64,000 nucleotides of DNA from the NCBI GenBank assembly GCA_964246015.1, contig CAXTPG010000002.1, positions 1-64,000 on the forward strand, written 5' to 3'. Each line of letters starts with the position of its first letter. Position 1 is the first letter of the stretch. Both the position numbers and the translations under genes were made by a program. Positions 20,001 through 27,442 of the stretch are shown one piece after another. This DNA comes from JBBROS01 sp964246015 (GTDB lineage Bacteria > Pseudomonadota > Alphaproteobacteria > Acetobacterales > Acetobacteraceae). The notes under the pieces were generated by a model. It made no database searches, had not been told where the DNA came from, and saw only the letters and a program-made list of their open reading frames with translations.

Positions 20001-22060
20001 TCGTGTTCCGCTACACCGTGCTGGCCGGGCAGGACGTCGACGGTCTGGCCGTCACCGGCCTGATGCTGAATGGAGGGTCGCTGGGGGTCCGCACCGGCGC
20101 GTGGTCCGAGCCGTCGTTGATCGCGGTCGACAACACCGCGCAGATGGCGGCCTTCGCGGACGTCAACGGGGATGGCGTGCCCGACATCGTCTCGGCGGAG
20201 TATTCGGGCGGGCGGGTCGCGGTGCTGCTGGGGAACGGGCGCGGCGGGTTCGGGGCGGCGGCGCATTTCGTGGCGGGCGGGTTCGCGCGGTCGGTCGCGG
20301 TCGGGGACGTGACGGGCGACGGGCGGGCGGACCTGGTGGTGGCGAACGAGTCGGGCGGGGTGCGGGTGCTGGCGGGGGATGGCGCCGGGGGGTTCGGGGC
20401 GCCGGTCCCGTACTCCGCCGGCGCATTGCCGTGGTCGGCCATCCTGGCGGACGTCACGGGCGATGGCCGAGTGGACGCCGTCGTGGTGGCGGACGACCGG
20501 ACTGCGGTGGCAGTGCTGGAGGGGAACGGGACAGGATTCTGGCCGCAGGTGATGCTGAGCGCCGGCGCCATGCCGACCGGGGTAGCGGCTGCGGACGTGG
20601 ACGGCGATGGCGACCAGGATCTGGTCGTGGCCGATGCGGCCGGTCAGGTGGTCGTGCTGCAGGGGTCGTTCGGCGGGTCGTTCGGCGGGCCGGTCGGGTA
20701 TGCGCTCGGGAGCAGCCCGGCGGCGGTTGCGGTCGGGGACCTGGATGGGGATGGGGTGCCGGACATCGCGGTGGCGACATCGTCGGGGGCGGCGGTGCTG
20801 CGGGGCCTGGGCGGCGGTGTGTTCGGGGCGGCGACGGCGCTGGCGGCGGGCGGGGCTGCCGGGTCGATCGCGATCGGGGACATGGACGGGGATGGGCGCG
20901 CGGACCTGGTGCTGGGCGGGGATGGCGGGGTCACGCTGCTGCTCAACGACGGCGCGGGGGGGTTCGGGGGGCCGTTGCGGTTCTCGGTGGGCAGCGTCGG
21001 GTCGGTTGCGGTGGCCGATGGGCGGGGCGACGGGCGGCTGGACGTGGTGGCGGGGCGGATCGACGGCCGGGTCGCGGTGCTGACGGACCCGGGATATGCC
21101 GTGTTGGCGATCGGCGCCGCGAGCCTTGTGGCCGCGCCGGGGCACCTGACGGGCGTCGTCGTCGACACGATCGCGCCGGTGGTGACGATCGGGCTGCTGA
21201 ACGATACCGGCGCGCCGGGCGACGGGGTGACGGCGGACCCGGAATTCGCGGGGGTCACGGACCCGTTCGGGGTCGTGACGCTGACCGAGGGGCCGGCGAC
21301 GCTGGGGACCGCGTCGGCGGACGGGACGGGGGCGTGGCGGTTCACGCCGACCCTGGGGGCCGGGCTGCACGTGGTGACGGCGCGCGGGACGGATGCGGCG
21401 GGCAACACGGGGACGGCGGCGCTGCCGTTCACGCTGGAGGCGGTCGCCTGCTATTGCGCGGGGACGTTGATCCTGACGGATGGTGGCGAGGTCGCGGTCG
21501 AGGCCTTGCGGATCGGCGACCGGCTGGTGACCGCGTCGGGGGCGGTGCGGCCGATTCGCTGGATCGGGCGGCGGGCCTATGCGGCGCGGTTTGCGGCGGC
21601 GAACCCGGACGTGCAGCCGGTCCTGATCCGGGCCGGGGCGCTGGGGGGCGGGGTGCCGCGGCGGGATCTGCATGTCTCGCCGCTGCACGGCATGCTGCTG
21701 GACGGCGTGCTGGTCGCGGCGCGGGACCTGGTGGATGGCGTGGGGGTGGTCGCGGTCCGGGAGGCGCGGGAGGTCACGTATTTCCACCCGGAGCTGGATG
21801 GGCACGACGTGATCCTGGCGGAGGGGGCGGCGTCGGAAAGCTTCGTCGACGACGGCAGCCGGGGGTTGTTCCAGAACGTCGACGAGTACCGGGCGCTGTA
21901 TCCCGATGCGGCGCCGGGGCCGGTGCGTTGGGCGGCGCCGCGGGTGGAGCACGGGCCGGTGCTGGAGGCGGTGCGGCGGCGGGTGGCGGCTTTTGCTGCG
22001 GGCGGTGGGGGTGGGTTGCAAGCGCAACCCACCCTACGAGGTGACCGGGGGGTGATGTAG
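17084..22060 (+). CDS. Giant FG-GAP/VCBS repeat protein with Ig-like modules and C-terminal Hint domain
   Basis: 1658 residues in a modular array. Three supermodules each begin with an Ig-like domain (about 10-110, 464-560, 919-1010) holding a LSNGG or LNNGG motif and a VFxYxV-LAGxD segment. Each is followed by FG-GAP calcium-loop repeats of the D-x-D/N-x-D-G-x-x-D type: 5 in block one, 7 in block two, 7 in block three (the last degenerate), so blocks two and three fit seven-bladed propellers. Further Ig-like domains lie near 370-460 and 1365-1452. Residues 1456-1600 are a Hint (hedgehog/intein-type) domain with the nucleophile in CYCAGTLI and the later VSPLHGM motif. No signal peptide is visible. 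Start: GGAG lies seven bases before the ATG at 17084; a GTG six bases earlier is too close to it. Likely a calcium-binding surface or secreted protein able to cleave itself; target unknown. Confidence 0.88.
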   Translation: MPIHPAPPTQAVVTSIATDPADGTLRIGQRVLFTLTVDAPVDVTGFPTLGLSNGGVAVFAPALSTPTALVFSYVVLPGQDSTRLSVTKLVPGGGTLSVPGTIALTPGASFAAGNYAVGVAAADLNRDGRTDAVVANAFGTLQVLAGNGSGGFRTAVEYNIGRFVHDLVLADVDGDGFQDAVLDLEPGTGEALVMLGDGAGGFGPAADRTIPALVGAATLADLDGDGILDRVSFANGGMQVTIELGKAGGGFGTSTSLTAGYSITGVVVADLDRDGVADLAIADLFGPFRALHGRGDGTFGPAVEVAGVGQASGVVAVDLDGDGDQDLLVSHFNGTALSVVRNVSFAPGSVSLDSVPVAAGHVTGLAVRASPPAVTIGLQRDTGPSSTDRLTGDGALRGTAAAGAVVVIRSGAFVLATVTADQRGAWAAVPGLGLGEHRVTASVTDAAGNTGTATLDFTLLGGVVAVQVDAPPGPVRLGRTVTITLVTNAAVTVSGMPVLRLSNGGAAEFDGVAPGGMGLVFHYRVRAGEDTAELRVTGLDVVGGGVSVAAATTFSQTVSPVVGNARAIAAGDLDGDGRADLVAAAGAGGVAVLLNRGGGAFGTPTRLATGFDAYGIATGDLDGDGAVDVVAATTTGVVVLRNGGGGAFGAATAVTPDAVRDVALADLDNDGDLDIVGAVRGGNSVAVLLNDGAGGFGPGTAVASGSDPFAVIAADFNDDGAMDLAVADFSGRAVSVLLGNGRGGFLPRMQYSVPNFAIGVAAVDLNGDGALDLVVAQQVFDTAAGLTVFTGDGHGGFRAGVTSATGGFTDAVAVADIDGDGRADAVFGNQQGTVSVRHGNGTGLEAAAVFATGGAAWGITAADLDGDGRADLAVADLNGSVRVLLNRSTQGTTVEASSLAGVPGAATGIVVETGIGVVTGIGVSAAGPLGLGQELRFSVTLGAVVQAFGTPLLRLNNGGVAAYDAALSSPASLVFRYTVLAGQDVDGLAVTGLMLNGGSLGVRTGAWSEPSLIAVDNTAQMAAFADVNGDGVPDIVSAEYSGGRVAVLLGNGRGGFGAAAHFVAGGFARSVAVGDVTGDGRADLVVANESGGVRVLAGDGAGGFGAPVPYSAGALPWSAILADVTGDGRVDAVVVADDRTAVAVLEGNGTGFWPQVMLSAGAMPTGVAAADVDGDGDQDLVVADAAGQVVVLQGSFGGSFGGPVGYALGSSPAAVAVGDLDGDGVPDIAVATSSGAAVLRGLGGGVFGAATALAAGGAAGSIAIGDMDGDGRADLVLGGDGGVTLLLNDGAGGFGGPLRFSVGSVGSVAVADGRGDGRLDVVAGRIDGRVAVLTDPGYAVLAIGAASLVAAPGHLTGVVVDTIAPVVTIGLLNDTGAPGDGVTADPEFAGVTDPFGVVTLTEGPATLGTASADGTGAWRFTPTLGAGLHVVTARGTDAAGNTGTAALPFTLEAVACYCAGTLILTDGGEVAVEALRIGDRLVTASGAVRPIRWIGRRAYAARFAAANPDVQPVLIRAGALGGGVPRRDLHVSPLHGMLLDGVLVAARDLVDGVGVVAVREAREVTYFHPELDGHDVILAEGAASESFVDDGSRGLFQNVDEYRALYPDAAPGPVRWAAPRVEHGPVLEAVRRRVAAFAAGGGGGLQAQPTLRGDRGVM
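22010..22033. repeat. Hairpin repeat inside the 3' end of the Hint gene
   Basis: GGTGGGTTGC (22010-22019) and GCAACCCACC (22024-22033) form a perfect 10-bp stem with a 4-base loop, followed by CTACG. The stretch is translated: it encodes the last residues of the FG-GAP/Hint protein (GGLQAQPTLRG). It stands between two converging genes whose stops are only seven bases apart, so it may serve as their shared terminator. Confidence 0.65.
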
Positions 22061-22067
22061 GCGGAGG

Positions 22068-23213
22068 CTATTTCCAGGGCGTCATGATCGAGGCGGGGCC
22101 GGACCCGATCTCGAGCGCGGGCTTGGGGGTCAGGGTCTTGCCGTCGAAGCCGAAGACCATGATGACGCGTTCGACCATGTTCTGGACCAGGAGGGTGCGG
22201 CCGTCGCGGCTGAAGGCGATGCCCTGGCTCCAGCGGCCGATCGGGGCCTCGGCGACGGGGCGGAGGCGGCCGTCCTCGAGCGCGAACAGCATCAGGACGC
22301 CCTGCGGCTTGTAGAACGGGTTGGAGGTGATCTTGGTCGTGCCGTTCTGGAAGGCGACGGCCAGGTGCTTGCCGTCGGGGGCCCAGCGCAGGCCCTCGGG
22401 CGAGCGGCCGGCCGCCAGCGTCTGGACGGTGCGGAAGGGCTCCGACGAGACGTCGACGAGGCTTATGCTGTCGATGTCGCCGTCGCCGCGGCCCATGTTG
22501 CCCACGGCGACGAAGCGGCCGTCGGAGGTGATGTCGAGCGGATAGGGCGCGAGGGCCGTGGTGATCGGGCGCTTGTCGAGCGTGACCGTGGTGCCGGCGA
22601 TGCGGAGCACGGCGACCTGGTTGTCGCCCTGGCGGCTGAGCAGGGCGGTCTTGCCGTCGGGCAGGAAGGCGATGCCGCTGGGCAGGCTTTTGGGATCGAT
22701 CTCGAGCTTGCCGGCGGGGGTGAGGCGCTTGTCCTTGACGGTGAAGATCGAGAGCGAGCCTTCGGTGCGGTTCGCGATCAGCGCCAGGGTGCCGTCCGGG
22801 GAGACGCGGACGGTGGTGGCGCCGACGCCGGCCGTGAGGGACTGCACGACCTTGGGCGGGGTGGATGTGAGGTCGATGACCGAGACGCGGTCGTCGGGGC
22901 CGACGCCGCCGGTCGCGGTGGCGGCCGGGTCGGTCTTGGTGGCGCTGGTGACGATGGCCCAGGTCTCGTCGGGGGCGATGAAGGCGGCCATGGGGGGGCC
23001 GGCGACGCTGCCGGGCGCCTGGATGGTCGCGACGATGCGGGGCTCGCCCTTGAGGTCGATGAGGGTGACGGTGTCGGGCTTGCCGTCCCTGGCGTCGATC
23101 TGGGCGCCGTCGACGAGGACGGTGTGGCTGTCGTTCATGGAGATGGCGAGGTCGGCGCGGGCCATGCCGCCCAGCGCCGTCGCGGCCAGCAGGCCGTACA
23201 GGAATGCACGCAT
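22068..23213 (-). CDS. Periplasmic YncE/lactonase-type beta-propeller protein
   Basis: 381 residues with a signal peptide (MRAFLYGLLAATALGGMARA) and a seven-fold repeat of about 45-50 residues in which segments such as VRVSPDGTLALIANR, IAFLPDGKTALLSRQ, DITSDGRFVAVGN and IAFSRDGRTLLVQN mark successive blades. This is the YVTN/YncE or lactonase-like propeller class. No catalytic residues can be assigned, so a binding or scaffold role is as likely as enzymatic activity. It converges on the FG-GAP/Hint gene and shares the strand with purM-purN upstream, 26 bases after purN, so it might be read through from there. Confidence 0.8.
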   Translation of the reverse strand: MRAFLYGLLAATALGGMARADLAISMNDSHTVLVDGAQIDARDGKPDTVTLIDLKGEPRIVATIQAPGSVAGPPMAAFIAPDETWAIVTSATKTDPAATATGGVGPDDRVSVIDLTSTPPKVVQSLTAGVGATTVRVSPDGTLALIANRTEGSLSIFTVKDKRLTPAGKLEIDPKSLPSGIAFLPDGKTALLSRQGDNQVAVLRIAGTTVTLDKRPITTALAPYPLDITSDGRFVAVGNMGRGDGDIDSISLVDVSSEPFRTVQTLAAGRSPEGLRWAPDGKHLAVAFQNGTTKITSNPFYKPQGVLMLFALEDGRLRPVAEAPIGRWSQGIAFSRDGRTLLVQNMVERVIMVFGFDGKTLTPKPALEIGSGPASIMTPWK

Positions 23214-23239
23214 GATTTCCCCCTTCGTTTTGCGGGAGG

Positions 23240-23890
23240 CTACGAGGTGTTGCCGCGCTTCGCCAGCCCGGCGGTGGCGAGACCCGCGTTCAGGAGGGCC
23301 GCGTCGCCCGAAGCGGGCTCCGCCCGTCCCGTCGCGAAGGCGCGCAGCGCCAGCGGATACAGACGATGCTCCTGCACCAGGATGCGGGCCGCGAGAGTAT
23401 CCTCGGTATCGCCGTCCAGCACCGGCACGGCCGCCTGCGCCAGGATGGGGCCGGCGTCCATCTCATCGGTCACCACGTGCACCGTGCACCCGCTGATCCG
23501 CACGCCGGCCTGCAGCGCCTGGTGCTGCGGCCGCAATCCGCGGAACATCGGCAACAGGCTGGGATGGATGTTCAGCATCCGCCCCGCCCAGGCCCCGATC
23601 AGGAACGGCGTGAACAGCCGCATGTAGCCCGCGAGGCACACCAGCTGGACCCCTCTGTCCCGCAGCGCCGCGTCCACCGCCGCCTCGTGCGCGGCGCGGT
23701 CCTTCCCGAAGGCGCGATGGTCGATGCACACCGCCTCGACGTCCCGCGCGCGGGCCAGGGCCAGCCCCGGCGCGTCCGGGCGGTTGCTGAGCGCCACGAC
23801 GATCGGCGCCGGGAAGCCGGGCGCCGCCGCGGCGTCCAGCAGCGCCGCCATGTTGCTGCCCCGCCCGCTGAACAGGACGGCGGTGCGCAT
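23240..23890 (-). CDS. purN: Phosphoribosylglycinamide formyltransferase
   Basis: 216 residues. Catalyses the third step of de novo purine synthesis, formylating GAR with 10-formyl-tetrahydrofolate. Motifs: N-terminal VLFSGRGSNM for substrate phosphate, VCLAGYMRLF, the catalytic NIHPSLLP block, SGCTVHVV, and the active-site aspartate in DEMDAGPI. The ATG at 23890 overlaps the purM stop (TGATG), so start and coupling agree. The C-terminal tail beyond RAFATGRAE is longer and less conserved than usual. Confidence 0.95.
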   Translation of the reverse strand: MRTAVLFSGRGSNMAALLDAAAAPGFPAPIVVALSNRPDAPGLALARARDVEAVCIDHRAFGKDRAAHEAAVDAALRDRGVQLVCLAGYMRLFTPFLIGAWAGRMLNIHPSLLPMFRGLRPQHQALQAGVRISGCTVHVVTDEMDAGPILAQAAVPVLDGDTEDTLAARILVQEHRLYPLALRAFATGRAEPASGDAALLNAGLATAGLAKRGNTS

Positions 23891-24954
23891 CAGTCGAGCC
23901 ACCCCGCCGGGACCGCCACGCGCGCCTCCGCCTCGTTCTCCGACGCGACGATGCGTCCGATCGGGACCGCGGCCTCGTTGTGTTCGGCCAGGTGCGCGAT
24001 CGCCGCGTCGGCGTCCCGCACGACCAGGGCCATGCCCACGCCGCAGTTGAACACGCGCAGCATCTCCCGCGGGGCCACGCCCCCGGCGCGGGCCAGCCAG
24101 CGGAACACCGGGGGCAGCGCCCATGCCCCCGCGTCAAGCTCGGCCGCCATCCCCTGGGGCAGCACGCGCGGCAGGTTGCCCACCAGCCCGCCCCCGGTGA
24201 TGTGCGCCGCCGCAAGCAGCAGCCCGGCGCGGTGGAGCGACAGCATGGGCTTCACGTAGATGCGGGTGGGGGTCATGAGCACGTCGGCGAAGCTGTCGCC
24301 GGGCGCGAAGGGCGCCGGGTCGTCCCAGGCGACGCCGGCCAGGTCCATGACGCGGCGAACGAGCGAGTACCCGTTGCTGTGGACGCCGCTGCTGGGCAGG
24401 GCCAGCACCGTGTCGCCCGGCTGGACATCGCGGGGGAGCAGCGCGTCGCGCTCGGCGGCGCCGACGCTGAAGCCGGCGAGGTCGTAGTCGCCGGCGGCGT
24501 ACAGGCCCGGCATCTCGGCCGTTTCGCCGCCCACCAGGGCGCACCCGGCCTGGGCGCAGCCGGCGGCGATGCCGGCGACGACGGCGGCCGCGTGATCGAC
24601 CGACAGGGCCCCCGTCGCGAAATAATCGAGGAAGAACAGGGGCTCCGCGCCCTGCACGACCAGGTCGTTGACGCACATGGCGACGAGGTCGATCCCGACC
24701 GTGCCGTGCCGGCCGGTGTCGATCGCGACCTTCAGCTTCGTGCCCACCCCGTCCGTCGTCGACACCAGCACCGGGTCGCGGAACCCGGCCGCCTTCAGGT
24801 CGAACAGGGCGCCGAAGCCGCCGAGACCGCCCATGACGCCCGACCGCGACGTGGCCCGCGCCATGGGCTTGATGCGTTCGACCAGCGCGTCCCCGGCCTC
24901 GATATCGACGCCCGCGGCGCGGTAGGTGGCGCCATTGGGCGGGGGCTGCGTCAT
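23890..24954 (-). CDS. purM: Phosphoribosylformylglycinamidine cyclo-ligase
   Basis: 354 residues. AIR synthetase, fifth step of purine synthesis, ATP-dependent ring closure. Family blocks are clear: YRAAGVDIEAGD at the start, GGFGALFDLK, TDGVGTKLKVA, DLVAMCVNDLVVQGAEPLFFLDY, GGETAEMPG, and ALPSSGVHSNGYSLVR. The frame is open 20 codons further upstream, but the ATG at 24954 has AAGGAA before it and the protein matches from MTQPPPNGATYRAAG. Divergent from the CDP-alcohol transferase gene across about 120 bases, where both promoters must lie. Confidence 0.97.
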   Translation of the reverse strand: MTQPPPNGATYRAAGVDIEAGDALVERIKPMARATSRSGVMGGLGGFGALFDLKAAGFRDPVLVSTTDGVGTKLKVAIDTGRHGTVGIDLVAMCVNDLVVQGAEPLFFLDYFATGALSVDHAAAVVAGIAAGCAQAGCALVGGETAEMPGLYAAGDYDLAGFSVGAAERDALLPRDVQPGDTVLALPSSGVHSNGYSLVRRVMDLAGVAWDDPAPFAPGDSFADVLMTPTRIYVKPMLSLHRAGLLLAAAHITGGGLVGNLPRVLPQGMAAELDAGAWALPPVFRWLARAGGVAPREMLRVFNCGVGMALVVRDADAAIAHLAEHNEAAVPIGRIVASENEAEARVAVPAGWLD

Positions 24955-25073
24955 GGGCGGTTCCTTGGGTGGGGGCCGATGGGCTATAGAGGCCGTCATG
25001 CGGCGTCCGGACATCAGGGGCGGACAGAACCATAGCGGCGGGGCCAGGGCAACGGCCGCCGGACGGGGGAGTC

Positions 25074-25628
25074 ATGCCTGACGGCGTGCATGGCCTGGGA
25101 CGGTCGCCGATCGTCAACCTGGCCAACATCATCAGCTTCGGGCGGCTGTGCGCCGTGCCGCTGGCCGTGTGGCTTGTGCTGCGGCACGAGCTGGGGGCCG
25201 CGTGCGCGCTGTTCGCGCTGGCGGGCGCGACGGACGCCATCGACGGCTGGGTGGCGCGTCGCCGGGGCGGGTCGCCGCTGGGCGCGCTGCTGGACCCGAT
25301 GGCGGACAAGGCGCTGCTGATCAGCATGTTCATCACGCTGGCGGCCATCGGCGTGCTGCCCGACTGGCTTGCGATCCTGGTGGTGTTCCGCGACGTCGTG
25401 ATCGTCGGCGGCGTGCTGATGCTGTGGCTGACGAGCGCGCCGGTCCGCATCCGGCCGCTGTGGATCTCCAAGCTCAACACGGCGCTGCAGCTTGTCCTGG
25501 TGGGTCTCGCGCTGCTGCTGGCGGGCTTCGGGCTGGAGGTTCCGTTCCTGCTGCCGGCGCTGGTGTGGACGGTTGCGGCGACGACGCTGGGGTCGGGCGC
25601 CGCCTATATCTGGCGGACGGCGCGATGA
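25074..25628 (+). CDS. CDP-alcohol phosphatidyltransferase family protein
   Basis: 184 residues, an integral membrane enzyme of the CDP-alcohol phosphatidyltransferase family (phosphatidylglycerophosphate synthase-like). The catalytic motif D-x2-D-G-x2-A-R-x8-G-x3-D-x3-D is present at D54, D57, D74 and D78. Several hydrophobic helices follow. The acceptor (glycerol-3-phosphate, or another alcohol) cannot be deduced. GGGGGAG lies very close (2 bases) to the ATG at 25074, and a GTG at 25086 is an alternative start. The stop overlaps the next ATG (ATGA). This gene beside purM and before an AI-2E permease and hda is a recurrent alphaproteobacterial order. Confidence 0.87.
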   Translation: MPDGVHGLGRSPIVNLANIISFGRLCAVPLAVWLVLRHELGAACALFALAGATDAIDGWVARRRGGSPLGALLDPMADKALLISMFITLAAIGVLPDWLAILVVFRDVVIVGGVLMLWLTSAPVRIRPLWISKLNTALQLVLVGLALLLAGFGLEVPFLLPALVWTVAATTLGSGAAYIWRTAR

Positions 25629-26746
25629 GCCCCGACATGCCGCCCCCGCTCGGCCCCGTGGTGATGACCGAGACGCGGTCGGCGACCCGCGCGCAACGCC
25701 TGGGGCTGCTGGCGGGGCTGCTGATCGCCGCCTACCTGTCGTTGTACTTGTTCGCGTCCATCCTGCTGCCGTTCGTGGCGGCGGCGGGGATCGCGTATTT
25801 CCTGGACCCGCCGACGACAAGGTTGACGCGGGCCGGCGTGCCGCGGGGGCTGGCGGCGGCGCTGATGATCTTCGCGCTGCTGCTCGCGTGCCTGTTGTTC
25901 GCGCTGCTGCTGTATCCGCTGCTGCTGGCGCAGCTGGGGCTGCTGATCACGCGGGTGCCGACCTATGCCAGCGCGATCCGGCTATGGGCGGGGGACATGA
26001 TCCTGCGGTTGCAGGACACGTTCGGGCCGGAATACGTCGACGGGAAGCTGCGGGACATCGTGGGCGGGCAGGCCGGGTCGATGCTGTCCTTCGTCGTGGG
26101 CGCCGCGACGCGGCTGGTGGGCGGGGGCTTCGCGCTGTTCAACGTGCTGTCGCTGGTGGTGGTGACGCCGGTCGTCGCCTTCTATCTGTTGCGGGACTGG
26201 CGGCGGGCGGTGGCGCGGGTCGATAGCTGGCTGCCGCGGCGCTATGCGGGCGTGTTGCGGGCGCAAGCGCGGGAGGTGGACCGCATCCTGTCCGCGTGGG
26301 TGCGCGGCCAGGCGCTGTGCTGCCTGGTGCTGGCCGGGTTCTATGCTTTCACGCTGTCGCTGGTGGGGCTGGACCTGGGGCTGATCGTCGGCATCTCGTC
26401 GGGGTTGCTGTCGTTCATCCCCTATGTCGGCAGCATCGTCGGCGCCGTCGCCAGCATCGGGCTGGCGCTGGCGCAGTTCCAGTGGACCGGGGTGGCGATC
26501 GTGGCCGGCGTGTTCGTGTCCGGGCAGTTGCTGGAGGGGTATGTCATCTACCCGCGGTTCCTGGGGGACCGGGTGGAGCTGCACGCGGTGTGGGTCATCT
26601 TCGCGCTGTTCGCGGGGGGTGCCGCGTTCGGGTTCCTGGGCGTGCTGCTTGCGGTGCCCGTGGCTGCCGCCATCGGCGTGCTGGCGCGGTTCTGGCTGCG
26701 GCGCTATCTGACCAGCCCGCTGTATCTGGATCCCCCGCCGCGTTGA
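25625..26746 (+). CDS. AI-2E family transporter (PerM/YdiK-like)
   Basis: 373 residues with about eight membrane helices in the arrangement of the AI-2 exporter/PerM superfamily: three N-terminal helices, a large soluble segment (130-200), then LSFIPYVGSIVGAV and VEGxxIYPRFLG-like sequence (LEGYVIYPRFLGDRVELHAVWVIFALFAGG). Some members export signals or sodium, and the substrate here is unknown. ATG at 25625 overlaps the upstream stop. Its own stop overlaps the TTG start of hda (TTGA), giving a tightly coupled run. Confidence 0.87.
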   Translation: MSPDMPPPLGPVVMTETRSATRAQRLGLLAGLLIAAYLSLYLFASILLPFVAAAGIAYFLDPPTTRLTRAGVPRGLAAALMIFALLLACLLFALLLYPLLLAQLGLLITRVPTYASAIRLWAGDMILRLQDTFGPEYVDGKLRDIVGGQAGSMLSFVVGAATRLVGGGFALFNVLSLVVVTPVVAFYLLRDWRRAVARVDSWLPRRYAGVLRAQAREVDRILSAWVRGQALCCLVLAGFYAFTLSLVGLDLGLIVGISSGLLSFIPYVGSIVGAVASIGLALAQFQWTGVAIVAGVFVSGQLLEGYVIYPRFLGDRVELHAVWVIFALFAGGAAFGFLGVLLAVPVAAAIGVLARFWLRRYLTSPLYLDPPPR

Positions 26747-27432
26747 CCCAACTGGTGATGAGCTTCCCGCGCGCGCCCGGCTTCCGGGCGGAGGACCTGC
26801 TGCCCAACGCGGCGCAGGACGAGGCGCGCGCCTGGCTTGCCCGCACATCGGACTGGCCGCTGGGGCGTCTCGTGGTCTGGGGCGCCAGCGGCAGCGGCAA
26901 GTCGCACCTGCTGCACGCGTGGGCGGAAACCCAGGCGGCGACGGTGCTGCCCGCCGCCCCGGCCGGGTGGCCGCGGGGACCGTTGGCGATCGACAGCATC
27001 GATACCGTGGCGGACGAGATCGCGCTGCTGCATCTTCTCAACGCCGCCGCGGAATCCCGCCATCCGGTCCTGCTGGCCGCCACGACCCCGCCCGGGCGCC
27101 TGCCGGTCCGCCTGCCGGACCTCGCCAGCCGGCTGCGCGCCACCACCGCCGTCCGCATCGGCCCGGCGGCGGACGACTTCCTGCGGGTGCTGCTCGCCCG
27201 GCTGCTGGCCGAGCGCCAGCTTCGGGTGCCCGCCGACGTCCAGTCGTTCCTGCTGGCCCGGCTGACGCGCACCCCCGCCGCGCTGCGCGCCGCCGTCGCG
27301 CGTCTGGACGCCGCGGCGCTGGAGCAGAAGCACCGCATCGACCGGGCCTTCGCCGCCGATATATTGCGGCTTCGTGACATCTCCGTCCCCGACGCGCCCG
27401 GCACCTCGCCGGCCCCGCCGGGCATCGGGTAA
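26743..27432 (+). CDS. hda: DnaA regulatory inactivator Hda (HdaA), TTG start
   Basis: 229 residues when begun at the TTG at 26743. A DnaA-like AAA+ protein with Walker A GASGSGKSHLL near residue 51 and Walker B-like AIDSID. It lacks the DnaA DNA-binding domain, as Hda does. Hda with the sliding clamp converts DnaA-ATP to DnaA-ADP. The N-terminal TQLVMSF matches a clamp-binding QL-x-x-x-F motif and is only included if translation starts at TTG 26743. The later ATG at 26758 would delete it, so I favour the TTG, which also overlaps the upstream stop. Confidence 0.85.
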   Translation: MTQLVMSFPRAPGFRAEDLLPNAAQDEARAWLARTSDWPLGRLVVWGASGSGKSHLLHAWAETQAATVLPAAPAGWPRGPLAIDSIDTVADEIALLHLLNAAAESRHPVLLAATTPPGRLPVRLPDLASRLRATTAVRIGPAADDFLRVLLARLLAERQLRVPADVQSFLLARLTRTPAALRAAVARLDAAALEQKHRIDRAFAADILRLRDISVPDAPGTSPAPPGIG

Positions 27433-27442
27433 GGAGGGCGCC

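Noticed and set aside
17039..22027. A very long open frame on the minus strand opposite the FG-GAP/Hint gene
   Set aside because: It mirrors the GC-rich third-position pattern of the plus-strand gene, is rich in arginine, proline and histidine, and shows no domain; the plus-strand protein has clear repeats and a Hint domain.
21449..22060. Polymorphic toxin with a Hint pretoxin junction
   Set aside because: Toxins normally lie after the Hint domain; here only a short tail follows and there is no immunity gene downstream.
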